DNA from: Gammaproteobacteria bacterium
GTDB lineage: Bacteria > Pseudomonadota > Gammaproteobacteria > Xanthomonadales > SZUA-36
Direction: 5' to 3'
NCBI GenBank assembly: GCA_030428105.1
Contig: JAUIBE010000010.1
Location: 1-64,000 of the forward strand
DNA: 64,000 nucleotides
The notes beneath the pieces are model-generated. The model made no database searches and was not told the DNA's origin. It saw nothing but the letters and a program-made list of their open reading frames with translations. Shown here one piece after another: positions 1 through 7,775 of this stretch. Numbering within the stretch: the first letter of the stretch is position 1; the number at the start of each line of letters is the position of its first letter. Both the position numbers and the translations under genes were made by a program.

Positions 1-1
1 C

Positions 2-355
2 TACGAAGTCGTCTCCAATGATGTTGAGGTCATATCCGGAGGCAGCCCACCCTACCGCGACATGATCCGCGAGAAAATGCCCTGGCCAATACAACGCCAT
101 ATCTGGGCCAGTAATTGCCAGGACCAGGCGTTCAACGAGGACGCCGGCGGATTCGTGTTCGTACTTGAGCACTGCGCCAAACCCGACCTGGATGATGAGA
201 TTCTGGGGGCAGTCGAGCGATTTCGTTCCGATATCGACCTGGAAGACAAGTTACGCGGACGCATGTCGCAATTAGCCATCGTGATCGCCTCTTTCGCACG
301 AAACGTTGAAATCATCGAAAACCTCATCGAAAGTCTCGGCGGCGAAGGAAACTAG
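2..355 (+). CDS. Unknown protein, 3' end only
   Basis: The reading frame is already open at the left window edge and ends with TAG at 353-355, so the true start lies outside. The visible 117 residues are soluble and acidic, with no signal peptide or membrane helix. The Met at position 62 is probably internal because the frame reads on upstream (YEVVSNDVEVISGG). I recognise no family. It lies 162 bases upstream of purK on the same strand. Confidence 0.6.
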   Translation, partial: YEVVSNDVEVISGGSPPYRDMIREKMPWPIQRHIWASNCQDQAFNEDAGGFVFVLEHCAKPDLDDEILGAVERFRSDIDLEDKLRGRMSQLAIVIASFARNVEIIENLIESLGGEGN

Positions 356-418
356 CCCACACGTGCCAGCAGTTTTCCGCACCCTGCGACGCTGGGTGAC
401 GATTTAATGGTGGTCTTT

Positions 419-475
419 ACGGCGCCGGACGCAGGCTCTAAGATCATCATCCTTTCTGTCTCGCCCCGGCGCCGT
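419..475. other. GC-rich inverted repeat upstream of purK
   Basis: Perfect 10-base arms at 419-428 and 466-475 (ACGGCGCCGG and its complement) are separated by 37 bases. The element ends 43 bases before the purK start. It could be a weak terminator of the preceding gene or a leader structure. No U tract follows, and it does not match a purine riboswitch that I recognise. Confidence 0.35.
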
Positions 476-517
476 TGAAGCGGCAAAATACAAGGCGAGA
501 GACCGGAGCAATCTTCA

Positions 518-1711
518 ATGCACGAAACCCTCGAACGAGACTCGGGATCGGAGTCCGTCGAAAGCCCACCACCGCGATTGGGCATAGTCGGCGGCGGGCA
601 GCTTGCCAAGATGACCACACTGGCGGCGCTGCGCCTGGGCTGCGACGTCATCGTGCTGGAACGGGACAGCGACGGGCCCGCTGCGCAAATGGCGACTCAC
701 CTGCTGGTCGGTGACTGGAACGAGCCCTCCTGGTTGCTGGAACTCGCGTCCATGGCGGACGTGGTCTCCATCGAGAACGAATTCCTCGATCCCAACGCCC
801 TGGAGGAACTGGAAAAGGCCGGGCATGAACTCCTGCCCAGCACTACCTGCCTGCGCCGCGTGCAAGACAAGCTGATTCAGAAGCAGATCCTGAAAGAAGC
901 CGGGCTCTCCGTGCCCGATTTCACCGCGGTCGGTTCTCCCGATGAGCTGGCGGATTTCGGCAATGACCATGGCTGGCCAGTGGTCCTCAAGGCACGCCGC
1001 TTCGGTTACGACGGCAAAGGCAATGCCACGGTTCGCTCGGCTGACGAGGTCGCGCAGGCGTGGGAAGCGCTCAACGGCGACAAAAACCCGCTGTATGTCG
1101 AATCTTTTTGTCCTTTCGAGATGGAGCTCGCCACCATCGTCACCCGCGCCAGAAACGGCGATGTGGCCCAGTACCCCGTGGTCGAAACCATCCAGAAAGA
1201 TCACATCTGTCACGTGGTCAGGGCTCCAGCGCAAGTCAGCGAACAGGTGTCCGCTGAGGTCGAAAGGTTAGGGCGCAAAGCGGTAGAAGCGGTCGATGGC
1301 CTGGGCAGTTTCGGCATCGAGATGTTTTTGACCGCCGACGGAAAAGTCTTGATCAACGAACTGGCGCCACGCGTCCACAATTCCGGGCACTACTCCATCG
1401 AGGCCTGCACGTGCTCACAGTTTGAAAACCACGTGCGTGCGGTAATGGGATGGCCGCTGGGATCAACGGACATGGTCGCGCCTGCTGCCGTGATGGTAAA
1501 CCTGCTGGGCGCAGGCAAAGGCCCGGGTGCTCCGCAGGGCCTGGACAAGGCGCTCGCTATCCCAGGCGCCCAGGTTCATGTCTACGGCAAGACGCTGAGC
1601 AAGCCGGGGCGTAAGATGGGGCACATCACCGCGCTGGGTTCATCCGTGGCGGAAGCAGAACAAACGGCAAAAGAAGCCGCAGCCCTGATTCAATTCGGAG
1701 CAGACCAATGA
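518..1711 (+). CDS. purK: N5-carboxyaminoimidazole ribonucleotide synthase
   Basis: ATP-grasp enzyme of de novo purine synthesis. It converts 5-aminoimidazole ribonucleotide, bicarbonate and ATP to N5-CAIR in the cytoplasm. The 397 residues begin with about 20 extra residues before the typical PurK opening ([12 protein letters not shown], residues 21-32). The ATP-grasp core follows ([12 protein letters not shown] near 165-176), then the metal/ATP segment [13 protein letters not shown] near 278-290. The start at 518 has a GGAG about 11 bases upstream. Its last bases overlap the purE start as ATGA, which indicates translational coupling. Length and motifs fit intact PurK. Confidence 0.95.
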   Translation: MHETLERDSGSESVESPPPRLGIVGGGQLAKMTTLAALRLGCDVIVLERDSDGPAAQMATHLLVGDWNEPSWLLELASMADVVSIENEFLDPNALEELEKAGHELLPSTTCLRRVQDKLIQKQILKEAGLSVPDFTAVGSPDELADFGNDHGWPVVLKARRFGYDGKGNATVRSADEVAQAWEALNGDKNPLYVESFCPFEMELATIVTRARNGDVAQYPVVETIQKDHICHVVRAPAQVSEQVSAEVERLGRKAVEAVDGLGSFGIEMFLTADGKVLINELAPRVHNSGHYSIEACTCSQFENHVRAVMGWPLGSTDMVAPAAVMVNLLGAGKGPGAPQGLDKALAIPGAQVHVYGKTLSKPGRKMGHITALGSSVAEAEQTAKEAAALIQFGADQ

Positions 1712-2205
1712 GTTCGGAAAATACGCCCCTCGTCGGGATCATCATGGGCAGCGATTCGGACTGGCCCACCATGCAGGCCGCTGCGGAAATTTGCCAGGAG
1801 TTTGGCGTTGCCCACGAGGTGCGGGTGGTGTCGGCCCACCGCACCCCCCTCGACATGGCCGCCTATGCCCAGGAAGCGAAAAGCCGCGGATTAAAAGTCA
1901 TCATCGCGGGTGCTGGCGGCGCTGCGCACCTGCCGGGCATGGTTGCCAGCCTCACACCGCTGCCAGTCATTGGGGTGCCGGTGGAGAGCAAGGCGCTCAA
2001 AGGCATGGACTCCCTACTTTCCATCGCCCAGATGCCTGGCGGCGTACCCGTGGCAACCATGGCCATCGGCGGCGCCAAGAACGCCGGGCTGATGGCGGTA
2101 AGAATCCTGGCCACCAATGATTCGGCCCTGGCTGAAAAGCTCGACCAGTACGCCGTTTCCCTGGCGGAGGAATCACGTAAACGGGGCAGGGCCCTGACCC
2201 CATAA
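1708..2205 (+). CDS. purE: N5-carboxyaminoimidazole ribonucleotide mutase
   Basis: Class I PurE moves the carboxyl group of N5-CAIR to carbon, giving CAIR, the step after PurK. The 165-residue protein has the family motifs GSDSDWPTM (14-22), SAHRTP (42-47) with the catalytic His, and [11 protein letters not shown] (68-78). It overlaps purK by ATGA, so the two should be made together. The last codons and the TAA stop sit in a short sequence (CTGACCCCATAACTTT) that also ends the palindromic repeat at 3399-3430, so the C-terminus may have been finished by a repeat remnant. Confidence 0.96.
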   Translation: MSSENTPLVGIIMGSDSDWPTMQAAAEICQEFGVAHEVRVVSAHRTPLDMAAYAQEAKSRGLKVIIAGAGGAAHLPGMVASLTPLPVIGVPVESKALKGMDSLLSIAQMPGGVPVATMAIGGAKNAGLMAVRILATNDSALAEKLDQYAVSLAEESRKRGRALTP

Positions 2206-2209
2206 CTTT
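2194..2209. repeat. Fragment of REP family 1 at the purE stop
   Basis: CTGACCCCATAACTTT matches the outer end of the repeat at 3399-3430 (CTGACCCTATAACTTT) with one difference. It contains the purE stop codon. Only the edge of the element remains. Confidence 0.5.
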
Positions 2210-2815
2210 CTAGTCAGGACAGGTCATACAATAGGTAAGCCCGCCCGCGTAAAGATCCTTGGTGCAGTAGTAGACCTTGCCGTTGGAACATTTCTCAGTA
2301 TAGGTCTGGATGCATCCGATCCCGGTGCTTGAACAAGTGTTTCTTGCCGGCCCTTCCAATGGGCAATTGGGGTCGTCAGTAGTTTCGTAGTGTCCCGGGC
2401 AACTGGGCGGGGAATCGTCCTGGGAAATTTTCGAGCACCCCAGCGTTACGGTGATCTTCTTCTTCACCGGAAAGATGCCATCTCCGCACCAGTTGGTAAT
2501 GGTGAAGTCTGCTTTGGATGGATGGTCGGACGTTTCGCCCGCAGGGTTTTCTGAGATCGAGAAGCAAGAGGGGCTGCGCTTGAAGTTGCTTCCAAAACCC
2601 AGGGCAGCGCTCGGGGCGTTATTCCAGTAGTAGGGATACTCGCCAGTGCAGTAGTAAGCCCACCCCTTCGTTTCGAGTCCCTTGTAGCTAACGGCGCCTT
2701 TTGTCTGTTCCTGGCAGTTGGGCACACCGTCGCAAATTCCAGAGTGCGAAACCGGCGAAAAAGTGGTGGTAATGGCGGCCACCAATGCGATCGTTAATAA
2801 ATGCGAAATTTTCAT
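2210..2815 (-). CDS. Secreted Cys-rich protein of unknown function
   Basis: I chose the ATG at 2815 over the in-frame GTG at 2827. It gives a clean signal peptide (MKISHLLTIALVAAITTTFS) and has an AGGTGG ribosome site 8 bases upstream. The mature part of about 175 residues is rich in paired cysteines (about a dozen), suggesting a disulfide-bonded periplasmic or extracellular protein. Its first half resembles the product of the gene just upstream (C-VP-C, later PYYW or PYVW, then TLGCS or VGCSS), so the two look like diverged tandem paralogues. No known family is recognised. Confidence 0.7.
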   Translation of the reverse strand: MKISHLLTIALVAAITTTFSPVSHSGICDGVPNCQEQTKGAVSYKGLETKGWAYYCTGEYPYYWNNAPSAALGFGSNFKRSPSCFSISENPAGETSDHPSKADFTITNWCGDGIFPVKKKITVTLGCSKISQDDSPPSCPGHYETTDDPNCPLEGPARNTCSSTGIGCIQTYTEKCSNGKVYYCTKDLYAGGLTYCMTCPD

Positions 2816-2827
2816 TTGTGAGGCCAC

Positions 2828-3289
2828 CTACTGCGAAAATTGTTGAAGCGAGGGCAGGCCCGCTGAGTAAGTTTCGTGCCCCCGGATGGTGTGATCGAAG
2901 GGATGGGAGGAGCATCCGACCTTGATTCGCAATCTGCCTGGCTCATCGGCCCGGTTATTAACCACGAAAGTCAGGTTGCTCTCCGTTCGTCCTAAAACCT
3001 TGATGGCCAGGTGCTCGTGGTACCTGGCATCCCAATGCCATACGTAGGGCGCGTCATCGGGGCAATTGCCTCCAATGACCTCAGAGGTTTCAGGGGCGAT
3101 TTCTGTCCAGGGATACCTCATAGTGATGCAATCCGGGACATCCTGGCACTGGTTGGCGGTGCCTTCGACCATTCGCGTGGTGTCGAAAATCGCGTTCTGC
3201 GACATGGCTGCCAGCGGAAAAAGCAACAGGACAAGCGAAAAAAAAGAAACGGCCGATATTGACCGGCCGCAAAGGTCAGTTTGATTCAT
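2828..3289 (-). CDS. Secreted protein, paralogue of its downstream neighbour
   Basis: A 153-residue protein with a Sec signal peptide; the hydrophobic run FFSLVLLLFPLAAMS is followed by a likely cleavage before QNAIF. The mature part has the pattern CQDVPDC, APYVWHWDA, FVVNN and IKVGCSS, which parallels the Cys-rich gene at 2210-2815. The stop codon lies 12 bases before the next ATG and overlaps its ribosome site, so the pair is probably one operon. Function unknown. Confidence 0.7.
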   Translation of the reverse strand: MNQTDLCGRSISAVSFFSLVLLLFPLAAMSQNAIFDTTRMVEGTANQCQDVPDCITMRYPWTEIAPETSEVIGGNCPDDAPYVWHWDARYHEHLAIKVLGRTESNLTFVVNNRADEPGRLRIKVGCSSHPFDHTIRGHETYSAGLPSLQQFSQ

Positions 3290-3327
3290 GGGTGGGGGCC
3301 TCCTTGCGGACAGCCTAGATTAATGAT

Positions 3328-3424
3328 GGGGTCAGAGTAAAGGGACAGAGTACAGGCACAAAGCAAGCTTTGTAGACTTGCCAGGTTGCTCTGGCCCTGT
3401 ACTCTGTCCCTTTACTCTGACCCT
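3328..3424. repeat. REP family 1 inverted pair
   Basis: GGGTCAGAGTAAAGGGACAG followed by AGTAC (3329-3353) is repeated in inverse orientation at 3399-3423, with about 45 bases between. The same unit occurs singly at 4128-4152 and 4927-4951 around the RAYT transposase. Transcribed, the pair would fold into a long hairpin. It ends 8 bases before the ATG of the gene at 3433. Confidence 0.9.
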
Positions 3425-3432
3425 ATAACTTT

Positions 3433-4140
3433 ATGAAGCGAATTAGAACGGCACTTCTTGCACTCCTTTTCGTCAGTGGATCCGCACTGGCATTGGACTA
3501 TGATCGCCTGGTGAGGGAGGCCACCGCGCGAAGTAACAACGAATTTCTAGATCACTGGTCATTCTCGGAAACCCGCTCCTCGCCTGACGAGATCCGTGTC
3601 GCTTCCTATGACCCGTCCCGCGGCCCCGACAACGCCTGGAAACTCGAAGCCCTCAATGGTGAGACACCCAGTGATGACGCGATTTCCGGTTTCCGGGAAG
3701 AAAAAGCCAGACGCCGGGCCGAGCGTGAAGCCGATGAAACAGAAAACGGCCTGTTCGAGATGATTACGCCCGGATCGCTGGAATTACTCGAGGAAACATC
3801 GGATTCATGGCGATTTTCTTTCCAACCGCGTGACGAGGATGACGAGGCTTTCATGAAGCATGTCGCGGGTGAGCTGCGTATCCTGAAAAAAGGCCGGTAC
3901 GTTGAAAGCTTGAGTCTGAAGAGCCGCGGGTCTTTCAAACCTCGTACCGGTGTGAAAATCGACAGCTTCGAGATGCGAATGAGTTTTTCGGAAGCGGGCG
4001 AAGCCGGGCCCATCGTGCCCGTATCGCTTAAATCTTCCGTGCGAGGGAAGGCCTTCCTGGTTGCGACCATCGATGAGGAGGTCGTGGTGGAGTTCAGCGA
4101 TTACCAACCGGCAAACCAGGAAGCAATGGGGTCAGAGTAA
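3433..4140 (+). CDS. Secreted protein of unknown function bracketed by REP units
   Basis: A 235-residue protein with a Sec signal peptide (MKRIRTALLALLFVSGSALA) and a highly charged mature part, including an Arg/Glu-rich stretch near 90-105 (REEKARRRAEREADETE). Later beta-strand-like segments contain basic patches. No family is recognised; a LolA-like fold is only a guess. A REP pair ends 8 bases before the ATG, leaving no visible ribosome site. The last residues (MGSE) and the TAA stop are encoded by the next REP copy, so both ends of the gene abut repeats. Confidence 0.65.
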   Translation: MKRIRTALLALLFVSGSALALDYDRLVREATARSNNEFLDHWSFSETRSSPDEIRVASYDPSRGPDNAWKLEALNGETPSDDAISGFREEKARRRAEREADETENGLFEMITPGSLELLEETSDSWRFSFQPRDEDDEAFMKHVAGELRILKKGRYVESLSLKSRGSFKPRTGVKIDSFEMRMSFSEAGEAGPIVPVSLKSSVRGKAFLVATIDEEVVVEFSDYQPANQEAMGSE

Positions 4141-4152
4141 AGGGACAGAGTA
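4128..4152 (+). repeat. REP family 1 unit, left of RAYT
   Basis: GGGGTCAGAGTAAAGGGACA continuing with GAGTA. It supplies the last codons and the TAA stop (4138-4140) of the gene at 3433, and it lies 16 bases beyond the transposase stop. Confidence 0.9.
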
Positions 4153-4168
4153 AAGCGGGGAGCAGGAC

Positions 4169-4813
4169 TTAGTGTTGGAGTTGGCGCACTTGCTCCCTGA
4201 ACGCCTTTGTTCCCAAAACGAGCCCGGTGTTGGCACAGTGTCGGACTTTGGCCATAGCCTCGGTGTCCAGGCTTTCGCTGGTCAACGCCCTCCAGGCTTT
4301 CTGTCTCTGTTCCAGGTTTCTGCCCAGTTCGATGTAAAGATCATGAGGTGACCATAACCGGGGCGCTGTTCCGAATGCATGGGCCCGGAAACTCGACCAG
4401 TTATAATCGCCCGGGTCTCTAACCATGCCGGCTCTGACTGGATTGAGCTCAATGTAGCGCAGGCAGGTCAACAGGTATTGCTCTTCCTGCACGATGCTGG
4501 ATTTGAAGCGCCCCTCGAACAAGGTGCCGCTGCGGGTATATCTGTAGTTGAAGCGACGCACGTAGAGCCGCCCTAGGAATTGCATCATCCGCGAGAGGCT
4601 CTCGTCCTGCCCGGGTGTGGCCAGAAGATGCACATGGTTAGTCATGAACACCCATCCGTGAATCGCCACATCGAATCGCTCTGCGCCTTGCGCGAGCCAG
4701 TTGGCGTAGGCAGCCAGGTCAGCATCGCAGGTGAAGATGGCTTGTCGATTGTTGCCCCGCTGAATCAAATGCACCGGGAAGCCGGCGGGGCAAAATCGGG
4801 GCTGTCTTGGCAC
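4169..4813 (-). CDS. REP-associated tyrosine transposase (RAYT)
   Basis: HUH single-strand nuclease of the IS200/Y1 transposase superfamily, RAYT type, expected to process REP palindromes. I chose the GTG at 4813: it gives the typical RAYT opening (VPRQPRFCPAGFPVHLIQRGNN, written here in two parts: VPRQPRFCPA, GFPVHLIQRGNN), and GGAGAAGG lies just upstream. The open frame extends to 4990, but that extension reads through a REP unit. Residues H60-V-H62 form the HUH motif. The conserved RYIELNPVRAG near 119-129 carries the probable catalytic Tyr (Y120). The length of 214 residues is normal, and the gene appears intact. Confidence 0.92.
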   Translation of the reverse strand: MPRQPRFCPAGFPVHLIQRGNNRQAIFTCDADLAAYANWLAQGAERFDVAIHGWVFMTNHVHLLATPGQDESLSRMMQFLGRLYVRRFNYRYTRSGTLFEGRFKSSIVQEEQYLLTCLRYIELNPVRAGMVRDPGDYNWSSFRAHAFGTAPRLWSPHDLYIELGRNLEQRQKAWRALTSESLDTEAMAKVRHCANTGLVLGTKAFREQVRQLQH

Positions 4814-4926
4814 TGAACCTTCTCCGTGAGATTGAAGAAGACTCAATGCTGAACGGGGGCGTAGTTGCCGCGCGACCGGGATTCGCTCCGATGTGACTAA
4901 GAAAACTTTGTGATCTGCTGTCGGTT

Positions 4927-4951
4927 TACTCTGTCCCTTTACTCTGACCCC
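4927..4951 (-). repeat. REP family 1 unit, right of RAYT
   Basis: An inverted copy of the unit at 4128-4152, on the promoter side of the transposase, 113 bases before its GTG. It matches the left copy over 25 bases. Confidence 0.9.
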
Positions 4952-4995
4952 GTAGCTGCAACTTGCAGGTTCTGAAGGTATAGAGTGCACAGACT

Positions 4996-5019
4996 GAATC
5001 TGGGGACAGTTAACTTAAG
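4996..5019 (+). repeat. REP family 2 unit, single
   Basis: GAATCTGGGGACAGTTAACTTAAG is a diverged copy of the unit ATCGGGGGACAGTTTACTCAATT seen at many other intergenic sites. It lies between the RAYT cassette and the methyltransferase. Confidence 0.6.
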
Positions 5020-5110
5020 GTGCTGACAATTCTTATTCCACTCAGATTCTTGCTGGTCTCCTGGTGCGCGAAGTGCAGAGGCCGGTATAGCCGAGCGTTA
5101 GCGCAGGTCC

Positions 5111-5863
5111 TCAGACCCAGGCAGCAACCATCACGCGCTTGCCGTGACGCAACTGCTCGTAAGCGCCCGGGGGTGGCCGCAGTATCTGGCAGCGCGAAAA
5201 CCCGACCTTGGTTAGCAGCCAGGTGAGCGCCTGGATGCTAGGCACCAGGCAGATGCCGGTCGTGCCGGTTTCAGACCCATGGGTCTCATCGGTCTCGTCG
5301 ATAATGCCGAAGGAGCCGCGCAGCGGGCGCACGAAATGGTAGCTGCCGAAGTCCACCATGCCGCTCATGCCCGGCACGACCTGGGTCTCGATCAGGCACA
5401 GCCTGCCGCACAGGGCGCGCGCCAGGCGCAGGGCGCCGATTGGATTCTCCAGGTGGTAGATCAGCCCCAGCATCAGCACCAGGTCGAAGGTCCCAAGGGC
5501 TTTGGGGTCCAGGTCGAACACGTCGCTGTGGATAAACTCGACGTTGGAAAGGCCCATCGCCGCCGTGATCAGGCGCGCATCTGCGACATGTTCGGCACGG
5601 GTGTCCACGCCCGTCACGTTGGCGATTCCCGCCTGTGCGAGGTGGACCGAAAACCAGCCCTGGTGTGCGGCCAGATCCACAGCACGAAGATTCCGCTGGC
5701 CAGCTGGAAACTCGGCATCGAGGATGCTCTCCAGCATGTTCCAGCGGGTCTCGTGAATCTGGTCGAGGCCGCCGCCGTGATAGGTGGCGGTGGCCGTGCC
5801 ATCGGGTAGTTCGAAGCGATAGAACCACTCGCGTGAGTGCACTCGTTCGAGCAAATCGGTCAT
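5111..5863 (-). CDS. SAM-dependent methyltransferase, CmoB/DUF1698-like
   Basis: The ATG at 5863 (AGGA about 9 bases upstream) is preferred to the longer frame start at 5914. The 250-residue protein has a Rossmann methyltransferase core. Motif I is AVDLAAHQGWFSVHLA (61-76), then GVDTRA (85-90), an acidic HSDVFDLD, and motif IV-like DLVLMLGLIYHLENP. The 'GLIYHLENP' segment and 'SIQALTWLLTKVGF' resemble the CmoB-type tRNA-uridine family, although motif I lacks the usual GxGxG glycines. The substrate is unknown. It stands alone between repeats. Confidence 0.75.
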   Translation of the reverse strand: MTDLLERVHSREWFYRFELPDGTATATYHGGGLDQIHETRWNMLESILDAEFPAGQRNLRAVDLAAHQGWFSVHLAQAGIANVTGVDTRAEHVADARLITAAMGLSNVEFIHSDVFDLDPKALGTFDLVLMLGLIYHLENPIGALRLARALCGRLCLIETQVVPGMSGMVDFGSYHFVRPLRGSFGIIDETDETHGSETGTTGICLVPSIQALTWLLTKVGFSRCQILRPPPGAYEQLRHGKRVMVAAWV

Positions 5864-5984
5864 TTGGTTTCCTGGATGAATCAGCCTGTCAGCATTGCAG
5901 CTAGCAGAATGCAAACCGCAAACAGACGGCTGTGGAGGGGCAATATTTTGGCGATCATGTCACGGCCTGGGCCAACCCGAAGAA

Positions 5985-6036
5985 GGCAGTTTATCCAAAA
6001 AGCCCGAAGCTGATTTGAGTAAACTGTCCCCCGATT
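5985..6036. repeat. REP family 2 degenerate inverted pair
   Basis: The right arm (GAGTAAACTGTCCCCCGATT, 6017-6036) is canonical. The left arm (GGCAGTTTATCC, 5985-5996) is worn. It lies about 20 bases before the start at 6057. Confidence 0.75.
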
Positions 6037-6056
6037 AGGTTTCAGAGACAGGAAAA

Positions 6057-6959
6057 ATGGCAGCAACACGACGAGCGTTTATCAAAAACTTCGCTATTGC
6101 CGGTTCGGCGCTGGCGGTTCCTTCCGCCTGGCAACGCGTATTGGCCGACAGTAAGAAGTTACCAAGGCGTTCAGTTGCTGCTTCCGGGCTGGAGCTGCCG
6201 GTGGTTGGCCTTGGCAACTCCAACGTGTTCAGGGAAGGTGATGTCCAGGCCTCCATGGGCCTCATGGAACTCTTGCACCAGCATGGCGGCAGTTACATCG
6301 ATTGCATCGGACCCAGCCGGTTCGTGGTGGCCGAGGCCGCCGGCAACCTGGGAATAGGCAACAAGCTGTTCCTTGGCAGCTACTTTTCCGACGACGATGA
6401 AGCCACCAATCGGGCCGATGCCCAACGCCTGTTGGAGATGACGGGGAAAAGCCAGCTCGACGTGATGCAGAGTTATCCTGAATTCGTCATTCCCAACTGG
6501 GATCACTTCAGGCGCTGGAAAGACGAGGGCCTGACCCGGTTCATTGGCATGGCCCGGCACCGGAGCGAGTATTACGAATCGATGATGGGCCTTATGGAGA
6601 CGGGAACCGTGGACATTATCCAGGTCAATTACTCACCCCTGGAAACCGAGGCGGATCAAGCCATTTTGCCCATGGCGCTCGACAAGGGAGTGGCGGTCAC
6701 CATCAACCGGCCCTTCATCAATGGTGAATACTTCTCCCTGGTCAGGGGTCACGAGGTGCCTGAATGGGCTAGTGAGTTTGATTGCGACAACTGGGCCGCG
6801 TTTTCCATCAAGTTCATCTTGTCTCATCCCGCAGTCACATGCGTACTGACAGAAACCGCCAACCCGAAGCACGCCACCCAGAACATGGAAGCCGGTTTCG
6901 GACGATTGCCAGACCAGAAGACGCGTCAGCGAATGGTGAGTTATTTGCAAAACCTTTGA
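6057..6959 (+). CDS. Tat-exported aldo/keto-reductase-like protein
   Basis: The N-terminus has a twin-arginine signal (TRRAFIKNFAIAGSALA), so export folded to the periplasm is likely. The rest follows the aldo/keto reductase barrel: LPVVGLG near 47-53, then YIDCIGPSRF, DVMQSY, FIGMARH and a late VTCVLT. By eye only the Asp of the usual Asp-Tyr-Lys-His tetrad is kept. The Tyr position reads Phe, the Lys position is in LFLGSYF, and the His position is in MQSYP. It may therefore be non-reductive or have another activity. The Met at 6057 follows an AGGAAAA stretch. Confidence 0.8.
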   Translation: MAATRRAFIKNFAIAGSALAVPSAWQRVLADSKKLPRRSVAASGLELPVVGLGNSNVFREGDVQASMGLMELLHQHGGSYIDCIGPSRFVVAEAAGNLGIGNKLFLGSYFSDDDEATNRADAQRLLEMTGKSQLDVMQSYPEFVIPNWDHFRRWKDEGLTRFIGMARHRSEYYESMMGLMETGTVDIIQVNYSPLETEADQAILPMALDKGVAVTINRPFINGEYFSLVRGHEVPEWASEFDCDNWAAFSIKFILSHPAVTCVLTETANPKHATQNMEAGFGRLPDQKTRQRMVSYLQNL

Positions 6960-6964
6960 AACCC

Positions 6965-7013
6965 GGGACAGTTTGCCCATTGGTTTCACGGGCGAGTTGA
7001 GTAATCTGTCCCC
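6965..7013. repeat. REP family 2 inverted pair
   Basis: Left arm GGGACAGTTTGCCCA at 6965 and right arm GAGTTGAGTAATCTGTCCCC ending at 7013. It fills the gap between the aldo/keto-reductase-like gene and the membrane-protein gene. Confidence 0.85.
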
Positions 7014-7022
7014 ACAATCCTC

Positions 7023-7745
7023 ATGAAACGAGGAACCTGTCTTGCAGTAGCTTGCGGCCTCATCCCGCTCGCAGCGGTACATTTTGCCTATTGGATGAAC
7101 ATCCAGGACGGCCAGTCGCTCGCGCCGGAATATATCTGCAATCCCTATCTCGATGGTTGCGTTTCAACCAGCCGGGCAGTGCGTTCCGGGCCAGGCTTGT
7201 TGTGGTTCAAACTGGTCACGCTGCCGGTGGCGGTGCTGATGCTGCTGACCTGGGCCAACCTTTCCCGCTGGATGTCAGCGCTAGGCCCTGAAATGCCTGT
7301 TGTTCGTTGCTCAACCGTGCTGCTGGGCTACGGCGGCGCCATCGCGCTCACCGTGTACGTGATCTGGCTGGGCACGGAAGGCGACATGTATCGCTGGCTG
7401 CGCCGTTATGGCGTGGTGTTTTTCTTCGGCTTTACGGCGCTGGCTCAATTGCTGGCAGCAAGGTTCACCTGGAACCATTTCGCCGGTTCTGCCTGTGCAT
7501 CTTCAGCACAACGCGCCCCGCGTGCTGTTTTTGGCCTGGCCTTGATCGTTGCCCTGCAATGGATCGTAGGCGTGTTTTCGGTGCTCAAGCGCTACTTGTT
7601 TGTAGATAGCGCGTTCATAGACATCCTGGAAAACGTCACCGAGTGGTGGATGATCGTATTGATGTGCCTGGGGTTTGTGCTGCTGGGTTTTTTGCTGGCC
7701 ACCGCGCCAGGACCCGCCGATTCGAAAGATTGTATGGCAAGATGA
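7023..7745 (+). CDS. Six-helix integral membrane protein of unknown function
   Basis: A 240-residue protein with about six hydrophobic helices (roughly 7-25, 58-78, 95-117, 127-147, 165-187, 207-228). The first extracytoplasmic loop has paired Cys (YICNPYLDGCVS), and a conserved-looking ENVTEWW precedes the last helix. The pattern of six helices with an acidic-Trp motif faintly resembles Frag1/DRAM/CWH43-type membrane proteins, but I cannot confirm this. A crotonase gene follows 30 bases later on the same strand. Confidence 0.75.
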   Translation: MKRGTCLAVACGLIPLAAVHFAYWMNIQDGQSLAPEYICNPYLDGCVSTSRAVRSGPGLLWFKLVTLPVAVLMLLTWANLSRWMSALGPEMPVVRCSTVLLGYGGAIALTVYVIWLGTEGDMYRWLRRYGVVFFFGFTALAQLLAARFTWNHFAGSACASSAQRAPRAVFGLALIVALQWIVGVFSVLKRYLFVDSAFIDILENVTEWWMIVLMCLGFVLLGFLLATAPGPADSKDCMAR

Positions 7746-7775
7746 CGCCAGAGTTTCTGGCCGAGGCACGCAACT

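Larger units (their letters stand above)
4128..4951. mobile_element. RAYT-REP cassette
   Basis: A REP-associated tyrosine transposase gene (4169-4813, minus) lies between one REP unit at 4128-4152 and an inverted unit at 4927-4951. This matches the known arrangement of RAYT genes flanked by their cognate REP palindromes. The inverted pair at 3328-3424 belongs to the same family. I see no target-site duplication, which fits HUH-type elements. Confidence 0.8.

Noticed and set aside
515-1234. 239-codon frame antisense to purK
   Set aside because: purK motifs on the other strand are unambiguous.
4814-4990. N-terminal extension of the RAYT frame to 4990
   Set aside because: It would translate the REP unit itself, and a better GTG start with GGAGAAGG exists at 4813.
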